This document shows positions 1-11,678 of a stretch of DNA of 64,000 bases, piece after piece. The stretch is taken from NCBI GenBank assembly GCA_947044405.1, contig CAMRHE010000115.1, forward strand, positions 1,364,001 through 1,428,000. The letters run 5' to 3'. Numbering within the stretch: the stretch's first letter is position 1; the number at the start of each line of letters is the position of its first letter. The notes under the pieces were generated by a model, which was not told the origin of the DNA, ran no database searches, and was given only the letters and a program-made list of their open reading frames with translations. This DNA is from Leptodactylus fallax (taxonomy: Eukaryota; Chordata; Amphibia; Anura; Leptodactylidae). Both the position numbers and the translations under genes were made by a program.

Positions 1-199
1 TTATTTGTAAGACTTTGTTGCTCTTTGAGATCTTATTTCTTCAGTCTAAGACTAGATTCACATTTGTGCCGGAGTCTCTGTTAGAGGGTCCATAGCTATC
101 TCCACTGAAAATCGCCAGTATCAGTTTAAAAATGACGGATACTCAATGGACTCCATTATAATCAATGGGGTCCAACAGGCTCCGTGTGTAACTGCTGTT

Positions 200-1110
200 T
201 TAGCGGTCCACCTCTCCAGATGGATCAGGTCAACAGTGAGGCAACACTAGTGTGCAGGGGTGTAAATAACAGGGTAGCCGCGGTAGCGGCTGCCACAGGG
301 CCCGGAACATTATGGGGCCCGGAGCCCTGTGGCAGCCGCTCCGCAAACCCCAAAAATACTGCTATCATTATACTCGGGGGTCTTTGGCCCAGGGAAGGTG
401 AGGGAACATAAAAAACACTGTAACTCACCTCTCCTGCGCTCTGCAGGCTTCGAGCCTGTTTGGTGACGTCCCAGACGTCAGCCGACGTCATTATGCATCG
501 CAACGCCGGCCTCACTCACGCGAGATCTGGTTCAACATTGAAGATGGCCGAAGTAGCGCACGGGAGTGCAGCGGAGCGAGGAAGAGGTAAGTAGCATTGT
601 TTTTTATGTTTGTATCCTCCCCTGGGTCTCCGATCATTATACTCTGGGGTCTGAAAAGACCCCAGTGTATAATAATCGTTCATGCGTGGTCCACTATGGG
701 GCATAATACTGTGTGCAGGGGCCACTATGGAGCATAATACTGTGTGTAGGGGCCACTATGGGGCATACTACTGTGGGCAGGGGCCACTATGGAACATACT
801 ACTGTGTGTAGGGGTCACTATGGGGCATAACACAGTTCGCAGGGGCCGCTATGGGACATAATACCGTGTGCAGGGGCCGCCATGGGGCATAATACTGTGT
901 GCAGGGGCCACTATGGGGCATAATCCTTTGTCCAGGGGCCACTATGGGGCATAATACTGTGTGCAGGGGCCACTATGGCGCATAATAGTGTGTGCAGGAA
1001 TGCGGTTTATGTGGGGGGGGTGTTGGGAGCGGCGGTTCGGGGGGGAGCCCCATGTCAAATGTTCGCCTTGGGGCCCAGCCATTCCTAGTTACGCCACTGC
1101 TAGTGTGAAT
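200..1110. repeat. composite interspersed repeat with hairpin and minisatellite
   Basis: Includes a 16-bp inverted pair GCGGCTGCCACAGGGC (286-301 and 324-339), TATACT-ggggtct motifs at 370, 638 and 650-665, the 31-bp tandem array, and an end reading GGGGCCCAGCCATTCC then TAGTTACGCCACTGC, a sequence that looks like the edge of a common dispersed repeat. No coding potential was recognised. Confidence 0.6.
691..1000. repeat. 31-bp minisatellite, ten units
   Basis: Ten head-to-tail units of 31 bp with a consensus CCACTATGGGGCATAATACT followed by GTGTGCAGGGG. Units differ by a few substitutions and keep their length. 691 + 10 x 31 ends at 1000. Confidence 0.92.
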
Positions 1111-2672
1111 ATAGCGTAAAGAATAGATTATTAGGAATCATTTTCAGGGACATCTAAACTTTCTTTTAATATATGTGAACTCTTGAAGGAATACAGTAAC
1201 AATGCAATTCCACCAGTGCATTATACATGAAATATTACATTGGCTGTACTAGTTGTTATACATATGAAGATACCGAATATGCAAAAAATCCAGAAAGACC
1301 AGTCTGAAACTTTCTTATATTTGTAAACTGTCACTGAAGTATCTTGAACGTTTGTGACAAGGAGGGCTGTATTCTTAGAATAGGCAGGTCTTAATCATCC
1401 TTAGCCTTGATCCCAAGAGGGTGGGTGCACACTGAAGTACTGGTGACCAGGCAACCATAATATCATCACTATTACATAATCAGGCCAGACATTTGTAGAA
1501 CGTTTTTCCCTTTTTTTTTTTTTTTTTGCTTAAATGTTAATCATCACTGTTGAAATCTTTCCGTTAATCCGGCTAGAAAAAAAAAGAGAAAGTGTACAAA
1601 TAATAAAGTTGATACCATATGACAGCCACTTCATTAACTACATACCCCACATCTCTCCCGCAGCTTTGGGGCCACTGATAATGTATGCATGTATGTTTTC
1701 AATTATGAGAGCACAGCTCAATACACAAAGCAGTTTGCTGAAGATCCCAAAGAAATACTCACGGGGTTAAATGCATATAGAGTTACAGGAAATATGAGGT
1801 CATTTAAGAAATACAGGGAATGAGGTACAGCCCGGTGCAGCCAGCAAAGTAATGATTCTAATTACTTAGGGGGTGACTAGAACTCACAGAGATACGCACA
1901 TTCTGTCCGCACCACCTCCACTGACATCATGGACAGATCATACCTTCTGAATTGTGAAATATACCAAAAAAAAAAAACATAATTAATGCCAGATAGAAAA
2001 AGGGGCACCTTCTGCGAGAGTGTCATAAGTAATAAATTAAACGTATTTTCTGTTTTAGTCTTAAATAAAAAAAAAAAAGGGGGTTACAGACACAAAAGTC
2101 CTGGAATGTAATTTATTTATTTTTATTCAGGTTGGTCAAGATAGGGTTTAAGGTGAATTTTCAATATATTGCGCAAATAATGCAATCTAAGGGTTATTTG
2201 GAAATCAAAGGGTATGCATACCATAGAGGAAGAATTGTCGGAGAGAGGAGAATCAGTCTCTGTTGCTTTTAGGTAGCAAGAACCACTGCAGGGCACCCTT
2301 CTCTAGAGGAACTGCATTGTTAGCAAACCAAGCAAGGGGAAATTGGCTCAAGGGTCATCCAAAGGGCATGTAGGGTTAAACAATCACCAGAACTACACTA
2401 AGGGCCCATCTTAAAATTTGTTCCTTCTCTTCCATATATGAACTGCCTGTAAAAACTACAATTCTTTAAGATATTAAGGTCTGCATAGTAGTATAGTATC
2501 AGGTTTCTCCACAATAGGTTACTTCCACAAGTAGACTTTTTACATCATGGACTTTGCCACAAATATGCTGTAAAATCAGTATCTGTTGTATATTATGGGA
2601 GAGATTCATTACAAAAGGCATTTCATATGGCAGTCTTAAACCAATATGTGAGAGTAAGCTGCATCAAATTTA
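1111..2672. other. no gene recognised
   Basis: AT-rich sequence with poly-T and poly-A runs (1510-1527, 1966-1977, 2067-2078). No exon, domain or clear repeat was identified by eye. Confidence 0.6.
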
Positions 2673-2986
2673 TTAAAGGAGTTATAGCAACTTTTGACCT
2701 TATCCATTATTGATAGGGTAGGGGATAACTTTGTGATTGGTGGAAGTCCAAACACCGATCCCAAGAGTAATGTCTAGTTCCCCCATTCTGATGGAGCGGC
2801 AAGTCGATCATGCAGCCTGCAGCACCATTCATTCTCTATGGGAGCACTGGAGAAAGCCAAGTACAGTGCTGAGCTATCTGCAGTACTCCCATACATCAGC
2901 AGAAGGGACCAAGCCCCTTTCTCAGGATCAGTGGGGGTCCTAGTGGTCAGACAACCTCCTATCAAAAGTTAGTACAACCCCTTTAA
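2673..2986. mobile_element. TTAA-flanked MITE (piggyBac-like ends)
   Basis: 314 bp starting TTAAAGGAGTTATAGCAACT and ending in the inverse of TTAAAGGGGTTGTACTAACT. The ~25-bp inverted ends and TTAA tips match a piggyBac-type target site. No transposase inside. Confidence 0.7.
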
Positions 2987-3179
2987 GAGGTGCATGACTA
3001 TTAATAAATATGGCATATCTTGGACTTTTGATATGAGAGAAATTGCAATCTATACCTGCTATGGGGAAGGGGGTGTTAGAGCATTTCATCTGCTGCCCAG
3101 ACCATGGAGTGAGATGGTGATGGGAGGCCCGTACATGAAGTCTCAGTAAGATGATATTGTCTAATTTAGTGACCAGTAT

Positions 3180-4205
3180 AAAGTTTCAGAGTGGTAAAGA
3201 CAATATCAAAAGGTTGTCCATGCAGTAGTGGCCACGAGCTTCGAGAGCTCTGCTTATATAGGGCCTTGGACAGAGAGCCGCTCTCTTTTTTATATAGCTT
3301 ATTGAACACCCCATCTCAGACTGTTAAGCTGGCATTAGTGAATGGTTGGGAGACCAACTTAGAGACCAATCTGTTGCACCCATCTGTAAAGGTAGTTTGC
3401 AAGTATCGCTTATGGAATCATCTTTAAAAGTATTACATAGAACATATATGGTCTCGGCCAGGCTACACTGAATTTACCAAGAGGCCTCTCTCTTATGCTT
3501 TAGGGGGTGCTTGGATTTTGATGCACTCAACATTTGGTGGACTTGCCCTATGGTCAAAATGAGTCTGGTTATCATTGCATAGATTGTAAAAAAAGCGATT
3601 ACTGGGTCGGTCCCTGACATTTACCGTCCCTCTTTCCTTGTTAGGCCTTAGGCCATTGGGCTTGCGTTATGCTCAATATAAACTGATGCAATAACTCATC
3701 ATGTCGCCAGAATACATATAGCGTCTCGTTGGCGGACCCCGACCTTCCTGATCTCAAATATTATTAAACAAATGGATAATATTATGCCATTTGAGAAGAT
3801 TTATGCCACCATATCTGATACTCATCCCAACTTTGATAAGGATCGATCTTATCGGTCTAACATCCCTGGTCTGTTATATTGTCTACAATTGTGATTATGT
3901 TAGGCGACACGTGTTCCCTTTACTTTCAACTTACCTCATGAACTTTGATATGTTTGTGATGTGCTCTACCTCCCACCCCTGTCCTCGCTCCTACCTTACT
4001 CCCTGTGTATATTAGCTGAACCCCTTTTTACTTCTGATTCCTATGATTTCTTGAACTGCTGAAACTGTATACACGAAATGTAAGTTTTATGTGCTGTTGT
4101 ATTATACATTGTCTATATTGTTACCCTGTTGTAGTCTACATTTGTATGATACTACACGATTATTGCACTTGTTTACCTTCCGTTATAGTCAATAAATACC
4201 TTTGA
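3180..4205 (+). mobile_element. degenerate L1/Tx1-type LINE ORF2 3' end
   Basis: Fragments in shifting frames read like the C-terminus of L1/Tx1 ORF2: SFLYSLLNTPSQTVKLALVN near 3290-3350, a decayed WWTCPMVK at about 3535-3560, then NIIKQMDNIMPFEKIYAT to about 3810. A 3'-UTR-like region follows and AATAAATACC near 4189. Several stops and frameshifts show it is old. Confidence 0.6.
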
Positions 4206-4671
4206 AGCTACATATATGCAGTCCTCTATTACAGTGGGGGGGTTATTAACAAATCAATCAGAAAAAAGTACTTACTGCTATTCTTTACCACAATACAATA
4301 TTTACAGTGTTTTAGTACATACCCCACTAAGTACATTCGAACAACTATAAAGCATGGAATCAAATGCTAAAAAAAATAATCATAACCTACTTCTGAAGAA
4401 AGTAAAATTACTAATACACTTACTTGAAACAATATAGCCAGAAATAGAAAAAATCTCTCCTTGGAAAGAGATGGGAATATTTCATATCAATGACATATAC
4501 AACAAAACTCACGTAAACTGTTTCTCAGATATCTCTCACAAATGTAATATAAGCAAATTTTAAAAATACCCACTCCCCATTACTTACCCACTCCTAATTT
4601 TACACAAAATAATAACCTTATAGCTACAAGACCAAATACAAACTCAGAAAAATCTATAAAAAAACTAATTT

Positions 4672-4746
4672 TATTTATTTATTATTAATTTATTATGCTT
4701 ACTTATATAGCGCCATCATATTCTGCAGCGCTTTACAGACATTGAC
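4672..4746. repeat. dispersed repeat, TATATAGCGCCA type
   Basis: Contains ATTTATTATTAATTT and then TATATAGCGCCATCATATTC plus TGCAGCGCTTTACAG. The same sequence with an AAT tract occurs at 42716-42800, so it is a dispersed repeat. Confidence 0.6.
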
Positions 4747-4959
4747 AGTCTATAGGCATTAACTTTGTCCAATTCAAAGACACACAGACCCAACAGTGAT
4801 CAATGGATATGTTTTTAACTGACGTAAAATGGACTGACATGCGCTTTACATCCGTTAAAAATAGATCAGTGGGTTTGGTCAAAAAAGAAAGACCAATGAA
4901 ATTCATCAGTTTTTTTCACTGAACCATCACAAATTATACAGTACTATAAAATACATCAT

Positions 4960-5215
4960 AGATGGTATATGACCCTCTACGTGTTATCTAAAATATACCC
5001 AACAAATCTATCCCAATGCTGGAGCAAATGTGAACATATTAGAACCTTACTACACATTTTCTGGGAATGCCCATTAATAAAACCTCTATGGCATTCTATT
5101 CAAAATATAGTATATAAAATAACCCATTGCACGATATCTCTTACACCAGAATTGGACGTAGGACTTTTCCAAAAACATTCTGAACAGTCCTTTGCCATAT
5201 ATTTCTAACACTCCC
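4960..5215 (+). mobile_element. degenerate L1/Tx1-type ORF2 C-terminal fragment
   Basis: The plus-strand reading has KIYPTNLSQCWSKCEHIRTL followed by LHIFWECPLIKPLWHSIQ, the CxxC-H-C zinc-like region typical of L1/Tx1 ORF2 C-termini. It is a short isolated fragment. It overlaps in content with the fragment at 3.2-3.8 kb but is not the same sequence. Confidence 0.65.
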
Positions 5216-5308
5216 AAAGCTAACCCAGAACTGAAAATATATTAACATCTCACTGTAAAACTACATAATACAAAGAATTAATAGAAACTAACACTATGAA
5301 TACATATA

Positions 5309-5764
5309 CAGTGCTCATGCTTCCTCACAATTTTGCTTCTCAAGTTCTCAGACAGTTCTTTGGTCTTCTTTCTTTTCTCCATGCTCAATGTGGTACACAC
5401 AAGGACACAGGACAGAGGTTGAGTCAACTTTAATCCATTTCAACTGGCTGCAAGTGTGATTTAGTTATTGCCACCACCTGTTATGTGCCACAAGTAAGTA
5501 ACAGGTGCTGTTAATTACACAAATTAGAGAAGCATCACATGATTTTTCAAAGGGTGCCAATACTTTTGTCCACCCCCTTTTTTATGTTTGGTGTGGAATT
5601 ATATCCAATTTGGCTTTTTGACAATTCTTTTTGTGTTTTTTCATTGCAAGCAAAATAAATGAAGATATTATTACCAAAGCATTTGTGATTGCAATCATTT
5701 TCTGGAAGAAATTGAGTATTATCTGACAGAATTGCAGGGGTGCCAATACTTTTGGCCAGCACTG
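5309..5764 (-). mobile_element. decayed, internally deleted Tc1-type element
   Basis: The right part carries a Tc1-type end (AGTGCTGGCCAAAAGTATTG on the minus strand, ending 5764) and a second inner AAAGTATTGGCACCCTTT. The left tip is only TACAGTGCT. Between them lies 3'-UTR-like and C-terminal-like sequence. No transposase frame survives. The family resemblance is recognised by eye. Confidence 0.6.
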
Positions 5765-6225
5765 AACACGTGCAGCCAACACAAACAATCTAAATTCCAA
5801 GAAGAATGGAATTGCTGGCAAATGTCCAGTCTCTCCTCTCCCATTTTGGATTTAAACTAATTCCATCTCATAGTATTCTTATATCTTGGTGAACTAACAG
5901 TGTTTGTTGTCTGTTATTTAATTTTTTTTTATTTTTTTATTACTTGCAGGTATACCGTAACATACCTCTCTTTACTGACTATCCTCCTACTATCCTCCTC
6001 AATGTTTGTTCAACAATTTTGTTACAGAGTATTTGTACGGGTTTCACAATTTGATAAAATTGTATGTTATACATGCCTGTTACTTTGCAAATACGTACGG
6101 TGTTGCACCTTCAATTTTAAACTAAAAATGGGCGAACCTCAGAAGATTTGTTTCGTCCTGTGTTTGAACAAAGCAAACCCCTGGTCCAGTTTGGTCAGAA
6201 CTTGTTCAGATTCAATGGAATGGAA
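5765..6225. other. no gene recognised
   Basis: AT-rich; nothing identified beyond short open frames without family resemblance. Confidence 0.5.
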
Positions 6226-6637
6226 ATGATTATACTCTAGGTCTCTTTAGACCCTAGAATATAATAGCTGGAGGCCCAGGGGAGGATATAAAAATAAAAA
6301 AAAAATAAAAATTATACTCACTTTCCATTACCTCTTTTGGGCCTCCTTGTGGTGTGCTGCGCTCTTCTGTGATGTCATGCGCATGTGGTCACCGCTGAGG
6401 TCTGTGATTGGGCCTCAGCGTTGATCTTGGGCACGACGAGTGTCATATGTCATGACACTCAATGTGCCCATGTGACCACTGGTGGCCCAATCACAGGCCT
6501 CAGCAATGACTATGAGCACATAATGTCACCAGGAGAGCTAAGGAGGTCCAAAAGAGGGAACGGAAAGAGAGTTTGATTGTTTTTTTCATTTTTTTCACTC
6601 CCGAGAAGAGACCCCCAGAGTATAATAATTTACCGGT
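6226..6637. mobile_element. MITE with TATACTC-type inverted ends
   Basis: Left ATGATTATACTCTAGGTCTC and right AGAGACCCCCAGAGTATAAT are inverted copies. The inside has further inverted pairs, for example GACACTC around a TCATATGTCATGA centre near 6440-6462. The same TATACTC-GGGGTCT motif recurs inside the repeat at 0.2-1.1 kb. Confidence 0.6.
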
Positions 6638-6776
6638 GGTGGCCATTTGTCTGAGACTAATCTCAAATTGTTTGGTTTTGTTAAAAACTTAACAATTTGG
6701 AATATTCAGGTCGATTCTGCTTTGTTGCAAACCAATTCACTCATCTCTTTTTAAAACCCAATAAAATTCTTGAAAC

Positions 6777-7087
6777 AGAGACAGACTGGTTGCTATGGAT
6801 AGTGCCTAACAACTACTGACAGTGCATCTCTAGCAACCAATCTGTCTTGGTTTACTTATAAACTAGAAGAAAACAAAAATCCCCAGTGAACTGAGGACAG
6901 AGTAGGGGCACTGACATTTTGCAGGTGAACAGTTGAGTGATATGAGATACACAGGTTACTATGGATTCAGCCTAAAAACATCTGACAGTACATCCCTAGT
7001 AACTGATCTGTCATAGTTTACTTAGAAACTAGAAAAAAATTCCTCTTCAACTGAGGGCAAAGGAAGGGCAGACATTTGGCAGGTGCC
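6777..7087. repeat. diverged tandem duplication (~170-bp unit)
   Basis: Two adjacent copies share ACTGACAGTGCATCTCTAGC / TCTGACAGTACATCCCTAGT, GTTTACTTATAAACTAGAA / GTTTACTTAGAAACTAGAA, and a GACATTT-GGCAGGTG end. Copy 1 is about 6777-6932 and copy 2 about 6948-7087. Confidence 0.7.
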
Positions 7088-8928
7088 TTTATTCATCCCT
7101 GTTATTCATACGGTTTCATTACTCATGCGTTTTAAGAATAGGTTTTGGTGGAGAATTCTGTAAGCTCAGACATTTGACTTGGGTAGTGGTTACAAGTATC
7201 ATCATCAGTATTATCACTGTAACCGATGACTAACTATCACCACCCACAGAATATAGGAAGTATCCAAAACTTCCAGGGAAGGCAGCTGGATAGCAAACCT
7301 CTATGATGTCTGTTATATGATGTTTCTGAAAGTAAATGACTCAAGACAAATGCACCCATTTAAGGGTGCATTTACACATTCAGATTTTTGTCTGCAGTTT
7401 TAAAGCCAAAACCAGGAGTGGATTAGAAAAAAAGAGGAGGAATAGCACAATCCATAAAACCACATGCAAAAACCTAAATGTGAAGATGCAGCCTGTAGAC
7501 ATAGTCTTCTTTGGACAATTCATGTTTGCTATCAGGATTCTTTGATGATAAGCTGATCAAAGGGTATCCTGCTGCTGGGACACTCAGTGATCAGCTGATC
7601 TGTCTAGGTAACGGGCAGTAAGTTTTCAATCTGCCTGCAGCACCGCTGCAGGTGAAGTGAGGTATTGAAACTTGTAGATCAATGGGTCCTCCACATTGAG
7701 AGATGTTCTGTGTCACTGCTCTCCACAAATCAATGAGTGTCCAGAACAAAGGACCCCCCCCCCCCTATAAAATCAGAATTCCCTAAAAGGTTACTTGAAA
7801 TTGGGTTTTCCCAATAATTACTAGACACAATGGGGGAACCCCTCTTCACCAATTTTGTGGCATAGAATAATGACAATGTAGCACATTTTTGGCGCAAGGC
7901 CCTTTCTTTAACACCTAGAGCTATCATATTACTTGAAACTTACACCACTTTTCTTATGTGAGTTATATACGAAATATAAGCCAGTTTCTGGTGTAGATTT
8001 AAATTCTAGCACACAGCGTGTACTTGGTTTATCTTGATAATTCAGGTGCGCCCTGTGCCAGTTAGAGCCTTTATTAAGATTGAAGTATGAAATGCCAGTC
8101 TTAATAAATTTATAAAGCTGGCCATAGACTTGCTTAGTAATTGCAAAAATAATCCATCTACATAAAAGTTAGTAACTTTACAAATACAATAGCTTGTTTT
8201 ACAGTGTACTGATTGCAAGTTACAGACTGTATTAGAGTTTAAAGCTGCATTTACAATACAACATGCTTCAGAGCTGAAAGCGATCAGCATATGTGCAAAC
8301 TATGCCAGGCAGGTGGGCTATTATTGAACTGTGTGCTGTTGCTGGATAGAATTATATGATAGAGACTGTTCTCTCTACAGCTCTGTGCCTCTGTAAGGAT
8401 GAACCCACTAAGAACTGTGCCTCTGCAAAGACATGTTACTGTAAAGCCTGTGCCCTCTCTTACGGTTAATAACTGCCAAGAATCCTGCTTCTTGTAAGAC
8501 CTATGTCACCCCAAAGCTTGTTTCCACAAACCCTAAATACACATCCATACTATTTGGCTACAGTACTGCACCATCCTGGTACATACCACTCATGGGGCCC
8601 TAATCCTGACTGACACTTTTATACGCCTGTATTACAAATCACTGAGATCATTCACTCATCTCTACTGCGGATCAGTGTATGTTAAGTGGTACAGTATACA
8701 GGGTGTCTTGTCATAAATCAGGCACATCCGCCAGCAGGGCTCATAACTGGCAGAGATTTCTGGCATCATTTATGCCAGGAATCTGACATCACGCCCTTTT
8801 CCATTTCCACATTCAGGAAAGTGGAGAGTACATGGTAAAAGAGAAAAAAGTCGTGATTTTTTTTTTGGACAAAACCTGTACATTCAAGGCATGATAAATT
8901 TCTCCTGATGCGTGCTTTATTCAACATT
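7088..8928. other. no gene recognised
   Basis: Unique-looking sequence with a poly-C run at 7747-7760. A scrap at 8086-8110 (TGCCAGTCTTAATAAATTT) resembles the hairpin repeat at 17.69 kb. No exon was identified. Confidence 0.5.
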
Positions 8929-9377
8929 AAAGGGGTTGTCCGGGATAAAATCATATTTCTAAACAAAGCTAAACACCCTCCCCCCACCTAACTTCTAACT
9001 TACTTTACAAAAAATGTATATTTACCCATCGCTGGGGTGGTCATGTGACTGCCCCAGGCAAATTTTCAGATTTTCCGGTGACGTTCCATTTCCCCGTTTC
9101 CGGAAATGGAACATCACCAACACTACATCATACTTACCTGTCTTTCTGTCCGGATCTTCTGGGCACAGAACATCATTTCTGAGGGGCCGGCTCCTCCATT
9201 TGTTGACGTCTGCTGGCCTCCCTCACCTGCGCAATAGAGTTGGAGTGCCAGCTGCTGGAATTCTGGCTCTATTGTGCAGGTGCTGGCAGATGGCAAGAGG
9301 AGGAGGAGCCGGCCCCGCAGAAGGACATGATCTCCCGTGCCCAGAAGATACGGAGACTAAGACAGGAAAGTATGATG
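8929..9377. repeat. TTAA repeat end followed by a ~250-bp imperfect palindrome
   Basis: A TTAAAGGGGTTGTCCGGGAT end at 8929 is followed, at 9127-9377, by two inverted arms: CATCATACTTACCTGTC, TCTTCTGGGCAC and GGGGCCGGCTCCTCC on the left pair with the inverse on the right (GGAGGAGCCGGCCCC, GTGCCCAGAAGA, GACAGGAAAGTATGATG). The centre pairs GCGCAATAGAG with CTCTATTGTGC. Confidence 0.7.
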
Positions 9378-10347
9378 GGATGGGGGGGTGGGCTGAGTTA
9401 GTTAGGAAGGGCTAGTAGTGGGCGGGCTAGTTGGGGAAAAAGGGAGGGTGTGTGAGAGAGTGAGAAAGAGAGGGGGAGTGAGTGAGAGCGGGAGGTATTG
9501 TGAGTCAGCTCTCAGTGAAGAGCAATGCATCATGGTAGTTGTATGAAATAAGTACAGGAAGCTACACCATGTAAACAAATGCAGAAGATGCCAGGAGTTC
9601 CCAGAAACACCCAGAAATCACTCAAAACACGGCTAAAGATATTTGGGTGCACTTTTAACCCATTAATAGCACTAACAGACTCCAATTCTCCAAAAATAGA
9701 AGGCTTTACGCATTGTCTTTGCTACTATTGCAAATAGAACTACAGTTCCAACATAAAGTTTCAGAGCAGGTTGAACTTCATACAATCCACATTTCATAGA
9801 ATTAAAAAAAGGTGAAAGAGGTCACATTTTTGGGAGGGGGTGGCACACCCTATTTAACCTTTTTTATTAACACAACATTGCTCAACTTACACATATACTG
9901 TAAGGATATGATACATATCTGTGTAGTCATGTGCGCTCAGTGAACTCCAGGGATTAATACTAACTATAAAAGTTAATGAAGTTTCTATCAGCAGACTGCA
10001 GGGATATATTTGTATAGTGGACTTTTTCATAGTAAATTGCTTTTGAAGATATCATAGATTACATTGTATGTGAAATACGAGATGCATACCCTAATGGATG
10101 TCATATGTCAGCATTGTACAGTACACATTTTCTATATCATATGCAGTTTCTACTTGCTTTTTTTCTTGCTTTTTTTTGTACAATGCAGATTTGGAATTAG
10201 TCCCTGTTAACATTCTGTTTGCATCTTTGGGATTTCAGTTCTGTTTGATGAACAGAAAAACTGAAATGTGGTTGAGTTTGCCAAATGATGGAAACAAACT
10301 GATCCCAACAGACCCCGTAGACTACATTGGGATCTATCAGGTTTTGC
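9378..10347. other. no gene recognised
   Basis: A purine-rich GAGAGTGAG stretch at 9440-9500, then AT-rich DNA. No feature was identified. Confidence 0.5.
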
Positions 10348-10616
10348 TTAGGTTAAGTTGACATCTGCACCATGGTCTCTGTCGTTCGGGTTCGCCGGGG
10401 GGACCGAACGATGGATAGCTGGAGCGCTGAAACAGAGGTTACGCACGGAGACCAGTGAACTCCATACACTATAATGGGGTCCACTGGGTGTGCGCCATAA
10501 AGCAGTGCCTTCGTGCGGGACTTTTCTCTCTGTAGATTTTTGTGAACTTAGTCTTATGGGGTACATCATTTTCATTTTTAACAGAACCTCCAATGCAGAT
10601 GTGAACAGAGCTTAAC
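10348..10616. mobile_element. MITE family C, copy 1
   Basis: Left TTAGGTTAAGTTGACATCTG and right CAGATGTGAACAGAGCTTAA are inverted. The inside carries ATGGTCTCTGTCGTTCGGGT and a GGGGACCGAACGATGGA block. A second copy lies at 18685-18937. Confidence 0.7.
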
Positions 10617-11678
10617 TTATATTGCTTGACTTGACATAGGCATAAAATAAAGGGCATAAAATGTATAGGAGAAAATAAAATAATTAGGTTGTCAGCTCTT
10701 TTCATTGGGGGTCAAACTTTATTTCCCAGCATATTATTGCAGACAATATTTAAAGGGGTTGTCTGGGGGGAAAGAAAATATCCTTAAAACCTTTAAACAT
10801 GGTAGTCCCTAAAATAACAAAATATTACTCACTTAACCCTGATCCCCTACTGCTTTCGCTCCCACGCTCCCTGTTGTTCTTATAAAATTATTAAAAAGTG
10901 ATCTAAAAATTGAGTACCCCATAATGGTACCAATAAAAACAACATCTCGTTCCACAAAAAAAGAGCCCTTACACAGTTCTTTATTGTTACGAGTGTCAAT
11001 ATATGGTGCAACTAAACAAATTTTTTAGTTGAAAAATAGTTTTAGTTTTTTTTATAAGAGGTAAAGCATAAAGAAAATGATATACATTTTGTATTATCGT
11101 GATGGTACTGATATGCAAAATAAAGTTAATATGTCATGACAATGTCTGTAAAGCGTTATATAAGTAAAATAATAAATTTACTGCAGTGAACAATATCAGG
11201 TGCTATTGTATTTTCTCCCCACCTTATCCCACAAATAATTTTTTTACCCTTCCGTAATAAATTGTATGGAACATTAAATAGAGGCATCAGAAAATACAAC
11301 TTATCCTGCAGAAAAAAAGCCCTTGGCTTTTGAAAGGTGGAATGGAAAAAACAAAAATAGAACATTCAGTATTTACTGTGGTGGGAAGGGGTTAATACTA
11401 GGCCATTCAAAATCAACTTTTACTTGTCCCAGTGAAGTTTCTTGTTATTTGTTTTTCTCACTGTGTCCCCCGCCCTGTCCATTCATAAGACATGAGAGAG
11501 TGCTGCTAATAATAGTGAAGTAGGGTGTAAATTCAGCACGTATGTATAAGTGGCTTCCATCTCCCTTCACAAATTGTTACTGTCTTTCTAATTTCCATCA
11601 ATTGCAATGTAAACTTATTATGTTTTTACAGTATATTGCTGCTAGTGTATGGACACGTGTGTATGTAATAAAGATATA
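10617..11678. other. no gene; TTAA-type repeat scrap
   Basis: A TTTAAAGGGGTTGTCTGGGG end at 10750 marks another member of the TTAA repeat group. The rest is AT-rich with no recognised feature. Confidence 0.5.

Noticed and set aside
691..1000. CRISPR-like array
   Set aside because: Units are contiguous 31-bp repeats with no spacers, in vertebrate DNA. It is a minisatellite.
9014..9415. 133-codon plus-strand ORF
   Set aside because: Runs through the GC-rich palindrome; an open frame is expected by chance there and no domain is seen.
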